A program made the position numbers and the translations under genes. A stretch of DNA of 35,677 nucleotides from Paenibacillus agaridevorans (lineage in GTDB: Bacteria > Bacillota > Bacilli > Paenibacillales > Paenibacillaceae): NCBI RefSeq assembly GCF_003112455.1, contig NZ_BDQX01000390.1, positions 4,044-39,720 on the forward strand, in the 5' to 3' direction. Shown piece by piece: positions 1-7,858 of the stretch. The notes under the pieces are model-generated. The model searched no databases and was not told the origin of the DNA. It worked only from the letters and a program-made list of their open reading frames with translations. The first letter of the stretch is position 1. Every line of letters begins with the position of its first letter.

Positions 1-152
1 AGGTAGATAAAGATGACGGTACCGCTCGTAAAGATCGTCACGACGACAAGCAGAATCCGGAGCAAAGTAGCATCAACGTTTAACATCTCGCTGAGTCCGC
101 CGCACAGACCCAGCAGCTTTTTGTCGCGCGTAGAGCGATATAATTTTCTCAA
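1..152 (-). CDS. PspC-domain membrane protein, 3' end outside window
   Basis: Reading the minus strand gives a protein starting with the residues MRKLYRSTRDKKLLGLCGG and continuing into a hydrophobic stretch (LLRILLVVVTIFTSGTVIFIYL) that runs off the window. The KLYRS...GVCGG-like opening followed by a membrane helix is the hallmark of the PspC domain, found in small membrane proteins of the phage-shock/Lia envelope-stress response. I choose a TTG start because it lies about nine bases after the ribosome binding site AAGGAAGG and overlaps the pspA stop codon as TTGA, a translational coupling arrangement. The ATG nine bases upstream (position 161) directly abuts that ribosome binding site, leaving no spacing. 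About 50 residues are visible; the C-terminus is missing. Confidence 0.8.
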   Translation of the reverse strand, partial: MRKLYRSTRDKKLLGLCGGLSEMLNVDATLLRILLVVVTIFTSGTVIFIY

Positions 153-835
153 GATGACCATCCTTCCTTCTGAAGTTTACGCTTCAACTCATCCAGCTCT
201 CGATCGATCACCGATTTAACCGTGCTTCCAAGGCCAGAGCCGTCCATTTCATGCCCCATTCGGCGTACGTCCCGGATGCTCTTTGCTTCCGTCTCCAGGT
301 CGTTGATGCGATCCTCCATCCTGCGGAACATCGCCCCTGGCTGCGGGCCGCTCTCTCCATAACCGCCGAAGCGGCTGTTCAAGCGTTGCTGCAGCCGGAT
401 GGATTCCATGCGTGCCGCATAATATTCGCGTTTGTCATAGACCGCTTGATATTCGCTGCGCATCTCGCGAAGCTGTTCTTCCAGCTCCAATGTATGCTGT
501 CTGCTCTGTTCGAACAAATCCTTGTATTGAGCCGCTCGTTCATCAGCCGTCGCCTTCTCGTGAAGCGCGAACCTCGCCATATTCTCTTCGCCCGCCTTGA
601 GGGCGGTCATCGCTTGCTGTTCGCGGCGTTCCTTCTGCGATTCGGCCTGCAGCCACTGAGCTCTCAGGTGATTGGAATGATTCGTATATTGCTGATGCAG
701 CTTCTCTGCCTGAATGATATCTTCCCTGGTGGACCAGAGGAATTGATCGATCATCCGAACCGGATCCTCGGCCTTCTCCAGCCTTTCGTTCAGCGTTGCG
801 ACGGTGATGTCGCGAATTCGTCTTACGATGCTCAT
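149..835 (-). CDS. pspA: PspA/IM30 (LiaH-like) envelope-stress protein
   Basis: This is a 228-residue protein with almost no hydrophobic stretch and dense heptad-like charge. It opens with MSIVRRIRDITVATLNERLEKAEDPVRMIDQ, the amphipathic helix and DP-x-x-MIDQ pattern typical of PspA/IM30/LiaH. The whole length is predicted coiled coil, as in the family, and the size matches the usual 220-230 residues. Family members form ESCRT-III-like rings or rods on the inner face of the damaged cytoplasmic membrane and limit proton leakage. It sits between a small membrane protein upstream (57 bases away) and a PspC-domain gene that overlaps its stop codon, so the three are likely one envelope-stress operon. 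A LiaRS-type or ECF sigma control is known for relatives; I could not identify the promoter. Confidence 0.92.
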   Translation of the reverse strand: MSIVRRIRDITVATLNERLEKAEDPVRMIDQFLWSTREDIIQAEKLHQQYTNHSNHLRAQWLQAESQKERREQQAMTALKAGEENMARFALHEKATADERAAQYKDLFEQSRQHTLELEEQLREMRSEYQAVYDKREYYAARMESIRLQQRLNSRFGGYGESGPQPGAMFRRMEDRINDLETEAKSIRDVRRMGHEMDGSGLGSTVKSVIDRELDELKRKLQKEGWSS

Positions 836-891
836 CTCTGTATCCTCCTCGAAGGTTCCGAGCGGCGTATCAGCCGCTCATCCGCCTTTCC

Positions 892-1194
892 TTAATATGT
901 TCTCCGATTTCCGCCTTTGAACAACGATACGCCTGCTACAACCAATCCGATTGCCAGGATCAGCATCAGCAGACCGCCGAGCTTGCCTAGCAGCATGATG
1001 CCGCCCAATCCGATTAGAATGCCGCCGATCAGCCTTTTGTTATTCATCCACCCCAGAATACCGAAGCCCACTAGAATAAACGGAATCAGGAAGCCGATAA
1101 TCCGGCCGAAGTCGATGTTCAGAAAGTTCAAGGCAGCTAGTCCGCCTACGATAATCAGTAATACGCCAAGTGCGCTTTTTCCATTCATCTCCAA
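892..1194 (-). CDS. Small LiaI/LiaF-type four-helix membrane protein
   Basis: The protein is about 100 residues and almost entirely hydrophobic, with around four short membrane helices separated by glycine-rich turns. It ends in a basic tail (GGNRRTY). This matches the small transmembrane proteins of the LiaI type or the N-terminal membrane domain of LiaF, which are commonly the first gene of a PspA operon and recruit PspA/LiaH to the membrane. Start choice is between a TTG at 1194 (six bases after AGGAG) and an ATG at 1188 (twelve bases after it, or abutting a second GGAG). The TTG spacing is better, but ATG cannot be excluded. The gene begins a likely three-gene operon with pspA and the PspC-domain gene. 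Family assignment is by composition and context, not by a catalytic motif. Confidence 0.72.
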   Translation of the reverse strand: MEMNGKSALGVLLIIVGGLAALNFLNIDFGRIIGFLIPFILVGFGILGWMNNKRLIGGILIGLGGIMLLGKLGGLLMLILAIGLVVAGVSLFKGGNRRTY

Positions 1195-1448
1195 CTTTCT
1201 CTCCTCTCTACAATTAGAATTTCTTCATATTCGCTTCCGCGTTAAATCTTGTTGCTCTTGCTTATGTACTTAGTATAGATGGTTTAAAGCCTTGGCAAAA
1301 CAGACTTTCGGCACTTTCTGAACTAGACTTTGGTCGAGTCGCCAACCCGTCTTAAGAAGCGGAATTGGGTAAAGATCCAGTTTTTGCAGGTTATAAACGC
1401 TTTCCTGCCATGTTACGGTATAGCTATCAACCAGGAGGTGCATAATAC

Positions 1449-2024
1449 ATGACAACTACGAAACACCATATAATCAAGAAAAGCCTGATCGCCAGCGTAG
1501 TCGCAACAGCCTTGCTGACAACCGGAGTCGTCCCGCTTCCAATCGATGGACATGCCCATGCCGCTACGGCAAGCGCATCCAAATCTTCGAAAATCGAAGC
1601 AACGATCAAGCTCGGCGGCAAATATATGGGTACGCCTTACGAGTTCGGCTCGAACCGCAGCACAACGCGGACGTTTGACTGCTCCGACTTCGTAAAGCAT
1701 ATCTATAAGCAGGCAACAGGGGTAACCATCCCCGGCTCGTCCGCAACCCAAGCTGCGTGGGTGAAAAAAAATTCTACCGTAAAGACAAGCTGGTCCAGCC
1801 TGAAGCGCGGCGATCTCGTGTTCTTTATGTCTTATAAAGGTTCTTCCGCATCCAGCTACAGCAAATTAAGCAAGTCGAAGCAGAAAGTGACGCATGTCGG
1901 TCTCTACCTGGGCAACGGCCGCATTCTTCACACCTACTCCAAGAAAAGCGGCGGCGTACGCGTCGACTCCGTCAAGGGCACGCAGTGGGAACACCGCATG
2001 ATCTTCGGCGGCAGCGTCCTCTAA
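1449..2024 (+). CDS. Secreted NlpC/P60 (C40) cell-wall endopeptidase
   Basis: The 191-residue protein has an N-terminal signal peptide (basic KKS, a hydrophobic core, and an AHAAT-type cleavage region near residue 38). Next comes a single NlpC/P60 domain from about residue 48 to the end. The catalytic triad is visible: Cys78 in FDCSDF, His149 in THVGLYLG and a third polar residue, probably His161 in ILHTYS. Such enzymes cut the gamma-D-glutamyl to diamino-acid bond of peptidoglycan stem peptides outside the cell. There is no SH3 or LysM wall-binding domain, so it is a minimal catalytic form. The ribosome binding site AGGAGGTG is eight bases before the ATG. It stands alone on the plus strand, divergent from the PspA cluster and closed by the terminator at 2067-2105. 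The roughly 250-base divergent gap upstream shows no promoter I could assign with confidence. Confidence 0.93.
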   Translation: MTTTKHHIIKKSLIASVVATALLTTGVVPLPIDGHAHAATASASKSSKIEATIKLGGKYMGTPYEFGSNRSTTRTFDCSDFVKHIYKQATGVTIPGSSATQAAWVKKNSTVKTSWSSLKRGDLVFFMSYKGSSASSYSKLSKSKQKVTHVGLYLGNGRILHTYSKKSGGVRVDSVKGTQWEHRMIFGGSVL

Positions 2025-2066
2025 AAAATTGCTTCTATTATAAGTATGCACTCAGCAACAACCAAT

Positions 2067-2105
2067 AACGCCGCGGCGCGCGATCTTTCGCGTTCCGCGG
2101 CGTTT
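2067..2105. terminator. Strong hairpin between convergent genes
   Basis: A perfect ten-base stem (AACGCCGCGG at 2067-2076 with CCGCGGCGTT at 2095-2104) encloses a second inner stem (CGCGA/TCGCG). It is GC-rich and followed by only a short T run. It lies between the convergent NlpC/P60 gene and the solute-binding lipoprotein gene, so it probably ends transcription from both sides. Confidence 0.75.
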
Positions 2106-2136
2106 CTGCGTCTGCTGACCGCATAGCCGTCAGATT

Positions 2137-3672
2137 CTATTTTGCCGCCAGATAAGCATCGAATTGCCTCTGCTTCTCTTTGATAATCCGGGCGATCCCC
2201 GCCGACTTCAGCTTTTCTTCGTATTGCGGCAGCACATGGTCGATATCCACCGTGCCGGTATCCAGCGCATTCAAGTACTGACGGTCCACGTTAACGACGG
2301 CTGCCACCTCGGCTTTGACAGGAGCGCTGTCGAAGACGAAGCCCAGTCCTGGAGACAGATGCGCCCCTTCGTTAAACGCCCGGAACTTCTCCCATTTGTC
2401 CGGATCTTCGGTATCCCATACGTCGTTCAGGAACTGATTGCCGAACATCCAGTTCGAAGAAGGATTGTAGTCCTGCGTACGGTCCGTTTGTCTAATGATG
2501 CCGTCTCCCGCTTGTTCGTAATGCATGCCCTTAATCCCGTAGTTGACCAAATTGTTGAGATCGCGATCCGTATGAAGAAGATTGATCCACGCCATGGCCA
2601 GATCCGGCCGCTGCGACGTCGAAGAGATGCCCAGCATGGAGCCCGCCGTCTCCGAGGTGGAGATCGTCTTGGCATTCAGCTCTCTCTGCGCCAGCTTGCC
2701 GACCAGCCCGGTCGCCATGGCAATCTCCTCAGCCTTGCCTGGCTTTAGCGAAGATGTAATGGAGAATACGCTGCCGCCCATTAAAGCGTCCATATTCATC
2801 GTACTGTTGGTGACCGCATCGTTATTAATGTAGCCCTTCTGATAGAAATCGCGCGTAATGCGCAGCGTCTCCACATATCGTTCCGTCTCATAATTCGGTT
2901 TAACCTCGGTACTGTCTCCGTCCTTGAGCAGGATGCCGGGGATCGACGTATCGCCGAGCGCGTCATAGTTGCCAATGTAATGAGCATTGAATGTCTCGCC
3001 TTGCCTCATATAGATGGGAGTCATGTCCGGCTTCATACTCTTAACTCGGGCGAAGACGGGCTCCAAGTCCGCAATCGTGTGGACGAGAGACATATCGATA
3101 TCCAGTTCCTCCGCGATATCCTTCCGGTAGATTATGCCCCCCTGTGCGGCCAACTCCTTGTTGGTGGGTACGCCGTAATTGCCTCCATCGATCTTGGAAC
3201 CGCTCAAGAAAGCGGGATCCAGACTGGACAGAATGCCTTCCCCATAGCGATCCAGCAGCTCCGAAAGCTCCAGAAATGCCCCCTTGGCGACATTGACCGC
3301 ATGTTTGTTCCATTGCGCCGTAAAGATGACATCCACCTTCTCGCGGGAAGCAATCATCAGATTGATTCGGTCCTCCCACTGTCCCCAATCAATGGGCATC
3401 AGATCGATCCTGGCGTCCAGCTTGCCCTTAAGGTAGTCGTTAATAGCAGCTTCTACCGCCGCCTCATCCTTCTGACCCGCTCCCGTATACACGAATTTGA
3501 TCGTGTACGGTCCTGCCGTCTCATGAGGCTGATCCGTGGACGCATCGCTTCGAAAAGCGCTTTCATTTCCATTGGGGGAAGAACAGCTTCCAAGCAGCAA
3601 CAGATAGGAGAGCATCATTGGCGCCAACAGCAGAGCGCGAACAATCGAACCTTTCGAGTGTCTCCACGGCAT
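2137..3672 (-). CDS. Orphan CUT1 sugar-ABC solute-binding lipoprotein
   Basis: The 511-residue protein has a type II signal peptide with the lipobox Cys at residue 30 (LLLLGSC), so it should be anchored to the outer face of the membrane. The rest is a family 1 extracellular solute-binding fold of the LplA type, including the IDLMPIDWGQWEDRINLM segment near the N-terminus and the conserved TSETAGSMLGISSTS segment. It is clearly paralogous to the 515-residue binding protein at 24932-26479: long blocks such as NYGVPTNKELA and DWG-x-W-x-D match, and even the C-terminal KQ-x-QFD-x-[FY]LA-x-K ending is shared. Unlike that copy it has no permease genes next to it. It follows a propeller-like lipoprotein gene by 76 bases and may have its own promoter (3717-3744). 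It could share the permeases near 27-28 kb or serve as a ligand sensor; neither can be told from sequence. Confidence 0.9.
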   Translation of the reverse strand: MPWRHSKGSIVRALLLAPMMLSYLLLLGSCSSPNGNESAFRSDASTDQPHETAGPYTIKFVYTGAGQKDEAAVEAAINDYLKGKLDARIDLMPIDWGQWEDRINLMIASREKVDVIFTAQWNKHAVNVAKGAFLELSELLDRYGEGILSSLDPAFLSGSKIDGGNYGVPTNKELAAQGGIIYRKDIAEELDIDMSLVHTIADLEPVFARVKSMKPDMTPIYMRQGETFNAHYIGNYDALGDTSIPGILLKDGDSTEVKPNYETERYVETLRITRDFYQKGYINNDAVTNSTMNMDALMGGSVFSITSSLKPGKAEEIAMATGLVGKLAQRELNAKTISTSETAGSMLGISSTSQRPDLAMAWINLLHTDRDLNNLVNYGIKGMHYEQAGDGIIRQTDRTQDYNPSSNWMFGNQFLNDVWDTEDPDKWEKFRAFNEGAHLSPGLGFVFDSAPVKAEVAAVVNVDRQYLNALDTGTVDIDHVLPQYEEKLKSAGIARIIKEKQRQFDAYLAAK

Positions 3673-3716
3673 CGACGCTCTCCCCCATCTTTTTCCGTTT
3701 CATTCCAGCTACTTCT

Positions 3717-3744
3717 ATTTTAATGGATCACAATCAAAAAGCAA
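3717..3744 (-). promoter_or_regulatory. Candidate sigma-A promoter for the orphan binding protein
   Basis: On the minus strand TTGCTT (-35) is followed after 16 bases by TAAAAT (-10), about 45 bases before the ATG of the binding-protein gene and just after the stop of the upstream lipoprotein gene. This would allow separate expression of the binding protein. The match is imperfect and no start-site data exist. Confidence 0.35.
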
Positions 3745-3748
3745 TATA

Positions 3749-5308
3749 TCAGTCCATTCGAATGTAGACCATATCCTCCGTGACGATCCAATTCTCTCCC
3801 GCGAAGCTTATCTCCCGTACATTCTCTTGCAAAACGAGGCTCTCCTTCTCAATTCCCCGAGTGTCATCCTTTCCTTCCCAATGCAGAAGAGTGCCTCCTA
3901 GTTGGGACGCCGCCTCAATCCAAGCTCTTTTTGAAGCCTCATTAGAGGATTGCTTCGCCCAAGCTCCGCTGTCTGACAGAAGCACGTAAGTATGGCTGTC
4001 CAAATCTACCAGCAGCAGCGGCTCCCGCAGACCTGGCCTGCTCTTAAAGAGAGAAGCGAGCTCGAGTTTCTCGCCCGGCAGTCTATCCGCGTTTGGCTGT
4101 AGAGCCGTCAACCCGCCGGTCGGCAGATGAAGAAGCAAGAAGCTGACGCTATCCGGTACAAGCGATGCAGAAGCGCCCTCCACATCATAGAAACGCAGCA
4201 CCGCATACTCATCCTCTGCCCCGAGCCATCCGGCAACCTCAACGAATTGCCCCTTGCTCCGATCGAACATGATGCTCTGTCCATTTCCTTCCCTCGTATA
4301 GATGTTCAGCTTGTTCATCGCCTTTAGCGAGAATTCGGAGTCCTCATAAATAACAGGGTTTTGCTCGGAGGTGGATGAGTCATCGAATATGGCGTACTTT
4401 CCGTTCGGGCTCCAATAAAACCAGCCGCTTTGCCCCCTGATGGCCTCCGAAGAAAAAGGGACGGTTGATCGTTCGTTCCCTTCTAAATCGAGCAACACGA
4501 ATCGACTATTGTCACTGTCCAAATGCCAGATCAATTCGCCGTCCGGCGATACCGATGTTAGAAAAAAAGGCCAGCTATGCTTCGTTTGTTTCGGCAATTG
4601 CCGTACTTCGCCGTCCGCTATGTCTATCACCCAAAGCTTTCCTTCCGAATAGCTGTTTAACACGAGTGATTCTCCGGATGCCGTCATCCATCCCGGCGCA
4701 AAATGCTCCTCTTGGGATATCGAGTCCAATTCCCGGATTGCGGGTACGATTACGGTCTTTTCGCCGGATGTAATATCCAGTTTTTCTACACTATAGGATT
4801 GAACGGCTCCTTCGTCGTTCGCGTCATGAACAGCGATATACAGCAAATGGCGGCTGTCCAGCATGCCGTAGCCTTTCGCTATCGAGTGAGCCGCATAGCT
4901 GTCATTGATTATGGCGCTGAAGAGCGGATAGGTCCGAAACTCTCCGCTATCGGGATGGATGACTGCGGCGATGGCTCCATACCGGACACCATGTTTTAGC
5001 GGCTCATTGCTTGTAAGGACATGTACGACATACGACGTCCCTTCGTCGCTGGCTGCCGTGAACAGTTGAAAGGGATTGTATGTCCCATCGGTTGCGAGCC
5101 GGAAACCATTCTCCGTTTCCAGTTTCTCAACCGTTCCTATAGACTCATTCTCGACCGTCGGGCTTGGAGTCAAGGACATGGCAGGCGATGTCTGCACGGT
5201 CGGCTGCGCGTTTGACGCATCCGGCTCTTGCTCCGTCACCTCCCCTTTGCAGCCCATGACGATCAGATTTACACATAATAGTAGTATAATGACACCAATT
5301 TGTTTCAC
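3749..5308 (-). CDS. Lipoprotein of unknown function, beta-propeller-like
   Basis: I choose a GTG start at 5308, preceded by GGGAGGGG five to seven bases away; a longer ATG frame from 5338 lacks such a site. The resulting 519-residue protein begins with a type II signal peptide (lipobox IVMGC, Cys20), then a Ser/Thr/Pro-rich linker to about residue 60. The remainder is beta-rich with repeated blade-like segments (SPDGELIWHLDSDNS, WSPNGKYAIFDDSST, TASGESLVLNSYSEGKLWVIDIADGEV), as in TolB/WD40-type propellers. I do not recognise a named family. It is membrane-anchored outside the cell and sits directly upstream of the orphan solute-binding lipoprotein, so a role in ligand binding or sensing is possible. 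There are no catalytic motifs I can point to. Confidence 0.75.
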   Translation of the reverse strand: MKQIGVIILLLCVNLIVMGCKGEVTEQEPDASNAQPTVQTSPAMSLTPSPTVENESIGTVEKLETENGFRLATDGTYNPFQLFTAASDEGTSYVVHVLTSNEPLKHGVRYGAIAAVIHPDSGEFRTYPLFSAIINDSYAAHSIAKGYGMLDSRHLLYIAVHDANDEGAVQSYSVEKLDITSGEKTVIVPAIRELDSISQEEHFAPGWMTASGESLVLNSYSEGKLWVIDIADGEVRQLPKQTKHSWPFFLTSVSPDGELIWHLDSDNSRFVLLDLEGNERSTVPFSSEAIRGQSGWFYWSPNGKYAIFDDSSTSEQNPVIYEDSEFSLKAMNKLNIYTREGNGQSIMFDRSKGQFVEVAGWLGAEDEYAVLRFYDVEGASASLVPDSVSFLLLHLPTGGLTALQPNADRLPGEKLELASLFKSRPGLREPLLLVDLDSHTYVLLSDSGAWAKQSSNEASKRAWIEAASQLGGTLLHWEGKDDTRGIEKESLVLQENVREISFAGENWIVTEDMVYIRMD

Positions 5309-5561
5309 GCTGCCCCTCCCTCTGAAATCTCCTTCCATACTGCCATCACAAGCGAAAATAATGCTGTCGAACCAGTAAAGAGAAGAAGGACATCAGCTTT
5401 TAATAGAGAAATTGTTCGCCACAAACCACAATTTCCAGTTAAAGGAGATGTCCCACTCTCATGGTATCCCTCTACATGCCGATCGTCAAGTTCCCCTCAA
5501 CTTGGTCACTTGTTTGCCCTCATCCACGGGGCATCATACTTTGTGCTGGACACGCGTTATT

Positions 5562-6317
5562 TTATGTCAAAATTCCGCGTTCTTTCATCCACATCTGAGG
5601 ACTTATCCCCATCTCCGCCTTGAATACCCGGGAGAAATAATAAGAGTCGTCATATCCGACCAGAGAGGCCACCAGCTTGACGGACAGTTGATCGCTGCCG
5701 CTTTTCTCGAACAGCCGCTTGGCGAATTCGATCCGCAGACCGGTCAAATATTGAATCGGCGTTTTCCCCGTCGCCTGCTTGAACATTCTGCGCAAGTAAT
5801 CGGCTGATACTGGGAACTGGGCCATACAGCGATCCAGCCGGAAGCTCGCCTGACCGAGATTGGCGACCAGCGCCTCCTCCAATTGCTCCACCATGCCGTG
5901 TTTCCTCTGCCGGGACATTAGCGCCAGCGAATACGCATACACTGCGTTCAATAGCTGCTCGGTCAGCTCCTTCCAGCGGTTGCGCTTGAGGTGGTACTCC
6001 TTATACAGCAACTGCAGCAGCACGCCGATATCCCGGCTTTGCGTATCCTTGAGCGCAACCACACCGCCTCCGAAGGGCAGGTCAAATTCCGATAAGGTAA
6101 AAAAAATATTGCCATAACCATCCCCGGAATGCTCGCTGTGCGGCGTACCCGGCGGCAGACAGAACATGTCGCCCGGCTCGAACGGCACATCCCCTTGCTC
6201 CAACCGCAGAATACCGCTTCTTTCGGTAAAATATATAATTTCCCATACCGGATGAACATGCTGGTAAATGGACACGGTTGTGGTCGGCGTAATGCCGATG
6301 CCTAGCAGCCCCCTCAT
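5562..6317 (-). CDS. AraC-family regulator with cupin sensor domain
   Basis: The 251-residue protein has an N-terminal cupin-like sensor domain (HVHPVWEIIYF...GDMFCLPPGTPHSEHSG, residues about 20-75) and a C-terminal pair of helix-turn-helix motifs. The second helix-turn-helix carries the family signature VASLVGYDDSYYFSRVFKAEMGISPQMW. The ATG at 6317 follows AAGGGGG by seven bases; a frame extending ten codons further upstream has no such site. It is divergent from the Gfo/Idh/MocA oxidoreductase gene and shares a 150-base control region with it, so it probably regulates that gene and perhaps itself. The ligand is unknown, most likely a sugar. A six-base hairpin (5487-5504) lies downstream, but no clear T-tract follows. 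Confidence 0.92.
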   Translation of the reverse strand: MRGLLGIGITPTTTVSIYQHVHPVWEIIYFTERSGILRLEQGDVPFEPGDMFCLPPGTPHSEHSGDGYGNIFFTLSEFDLPFGGGVVALKDTQSRDIGVLLQLLYKEYHLKRNRWKELTEQLLNAVYAYSLALMSRQRKHGMVEQLEEALVANLGQASFRLDRCMAQFPVSADYLRRMFKQATGKTPIQYLTGLRIEFAKRLFEKSGSDQLSVKLVASLVGYDDSYYFSRVFKAEMGISPQMWMKERGILT

Positions 6318-6373
6318 TGTCGTTCCCCCTTGACTTTTTATCCTCATTCCTCGTCCAGGTCTGTTTTATCCAT

Positions 6374-6420
6374 CAATATGTCTGGAATCTTCATGTTCAA
6401 TATATCGTTTTGAATATACG
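6374..6420. promoter_or_regulatory. Repeated CAATAT-type half-sites between divergent genes
   Basis: CAATAT occurs at 6374-6379 and 6398-6403, and GAATAT at 6412-6417, the last two within TTCAATATATCG and TTGAATATACG. Direct repeats of this kind are the usual target of AraC-family dimers, and the flanking gene is an AraC regulator. No promoter hexamers were confidently placed, and AT-rich chance similarity is possible. Confidence 0.3.
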
Positions 6421-6469
6421 CTGGGATTAACGTTTTTTCCAATCCTTCTGATGCAAAGGAGTTTTTTCG

Positions 6470-7552
6470 ATGAAACGATTAAATGTTGGAATTATCGGTC
6501 TGGGCGAAGTCGCGCAAACGATTCATCTGCCCGTGCTGGATCTGTATCCCGAGCAGTTCCGCATCGCGGCATTATGCGATGTTTCCCCAGGGTTGCTGCA
6601 ATATTTCGGAAACAAATACGGAGTTGAACAATTGTACGAAGATGCGCTGGAACTGGTCCAACAACCCGATCTTGACGTCGTTTTTGTCATCAACAGCGAT
6701 GAATATCACAGCGAATGCGCCATCGCCGCCGTAAACGCAGGCAAGCATGTACTTGTGGAAAAGCCGATGTGCCTGACGTCTTCCGAAGCGGATGCCATTA
6801 TCGAAGCGCGGGATCGGAACGGCGTCAAAGTAATGGTCGGTTATATGAGACGATACGCTGCCCCGTTTGTGCAGGCCGTGCAGGAGATCAGGGACATTGG
6901 CCCGATCCATTACGCGAGAGTGCGCGATATTATCGGCCAGAACTCTTTGTTTATCGCTCCGGTTCATCGCGTTTTGCGTTTTGAAGATATTCCGCAGCGG
7001 CTCTGGCATGACCGGAAGGAGCGCGCCGAATCGGCGCTGCACGAGGCGGTCGGCGAAACAGCCGATTCCGAATACGCTTCGGTGTACCGCATGTTATGCG
7101 GCCTGTCGAGCCACGATCTGTCCGCTATGCGCGAGATGCTCGGCATGCCCAGCGGCGTGCTGGGCGCCAAGCTGTCGCGGAATGGCGCGTTTTTCCTTAA
7201 CGTCATCTTCGATTACGACACCTTTACGGTTACGTACGAAACCGGCGTGGACGAGCAGGGACGGTTCGACGCCCATCTGGAAGTATACGGCGCGCGCAAG
7301 TCGCTGCGCGTGCAATACGATACGCCGTATTTGCGCGAGCATGCGGTCACGCTCCACGTCGTCGAATCGAACGGGCCGCATTATACCGAAAGCGTACACC
7401 GCCCGACCTTAAAGGATCCATACAGGTTGCAACTTGAATATTGGTACGATGCGATTACGCAGGATTTTGCCCCCAAAACGTCGCCGGAAGATTTCAAGCA
7501 GGATCTTTCGCTGTTCCGCATGATTATCGAAGTGCTCAAGCGCGGCAACTGA
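6470..7552 (+). CDS. Gfo/Idh/MocA-family NAD(P)-dependent sugar oxidoreductase
   Basis: The 360-residue protein opens with the Rossmann dinucleotide-binding fingerprint NVGIIGLGEVAQTIHLPVL and has the family's VLVEKPM motif near residue 95, which holds the catalytic-site lysine. The C-terminal part is the alpha/beta domain that binds the sugar or inositol ring. Relatives oxidise or epimerise sugars, inositols or their derivatives in the cytoplasm. The length is usual for the family and the ribosome binding site AAAGGAG is well placed. It is divergent from an AraC regulator and is followed by the remnant of a second gene of the same superfamily, suggesting that an operon of paired dehydrogenases once existed. 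The substrate cannot be predicted. Confidence 0.92.
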   Translation: MKRLNVGIIGLGEVAQTIHLPVLDLYPEQFRIAALCDVSPGLLQYFGNKYGVEQLYEDALELVQQPDLDVVFVINSDEYHSECAIAAVNAGKHVLVEKPMCLTSSEADAIIEARDRNGVKVMVGYMRRYAAPFVQAVQEIRDIGPIHYARVRDIIGQNSLFIAPVHRVLRFEDIPQRLWHDRKERAESALHEAVGETADSEYASVYRMLCGLSSHDLSAMREMLGMPSGVLGAKLSRNGAFFLNVIFDYDTFTVTYETGVDEQGRFDAHLEVYGARKSLRVQYDTPYLREHAVTLHVVESNGPHYTESVHRPTLKDPYRLQLEYWYDAITQDFAPKTSPEDFKQDLSLFRMIIEVLKRGN

Positions 7553-7598
7553 CGCCCGTAAAGCGCATGAACTGCTACCAAAAACGAGGTGATGCACA

Positions 7599-7715
7599 TT
7601 GAGAAAAATACAAGCTTGCGTCGTTGGCACGGCTTTTATCGGGTTGGCGCATATCGAAGCGCTGCGCCGGCTGCAGAGCCATGAAAGCGGCGCCTGGGTT
7701 GCCGTGCCGGATTGA
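7599..7715 (+). pseudogene. N-terminal remnant of a second Gfo/Idh/MocA oxidoreductase
   Basis: A TTG start with the ribosome binding site GAGGTGAT opens a 38-codon frame reading MRKIQACVVGTAFIGLAH then IEALRRLQSH, the start of the Rossmann fold of a Gfo/Idh/MocA oxidoreductase. It stops at TGA after VAVPD, where intact relatives continue for some 300 residues. Only about ten further codons look family-like before a terminator is reached, so nearly the whole gene is deleted. It lies 46 bases after the intact oxidoreductase gene in the same orientation, as an operon partner would. Its intact translation signals suggest recent loss. Expression of a short peptide is possible but unlikely to matter. 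Confidence 0.72.
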
Positions 7716-7767
7716 GCCAACAGGCCGGCATCACTAACCGCCAACCCAGACCCGCCAAACCATGGAC

Positions 7768-7829
7768 GCCCTCCCCTGCTGCCGACCGCGACCTTGAAAT
7801 CGCTGTCAACATAGCTGGGGAGGGCTTTT
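7768..7829 (+). terminator. Terminator of the oxidoreductase operon
   Basis: A perfect nine-base stem (GCCCTCCCC at 7768-7776 with GGGGAGGGC at 7817-7825), extended by three further pairs after one mismatch, is followed by TTTT on the plus strand. The loop is long (about 32-40 bases), which lowers confidence. Confidence 0.55.
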
Positions 7830-7858
7830 ATGCATAGGCTTGAAGGTAATGATTGACC

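Noticed and set aside
251..895. Plus-strand open frame of 214 codons opposite pspA
   Set aside because: It is the antisense shadow of a highly recognisable PspA coiled coil.
1390..1424. TATAAA and TATAGC as -10 boxes for the NlpC/P60 gene
   Set aside because: No acceptable -35 hexamer lies 16-18 bases upstream of either.
2980..3723. Long plus-strand open frame opposite the orphan binding-protein gene (247 codons)
   Set aside because: It lies antisense to a clear solute-binding lipoprotein gene, has no family resemblance and no ribosome binding site. It arises from codon bias on the other strand.
7768..7829. The same hairpin as terminator for the minus-strand phosphoesterase gene
   Set aside because: On the minus strand no T run follows the stem; the four T are on the plus-strand side only.
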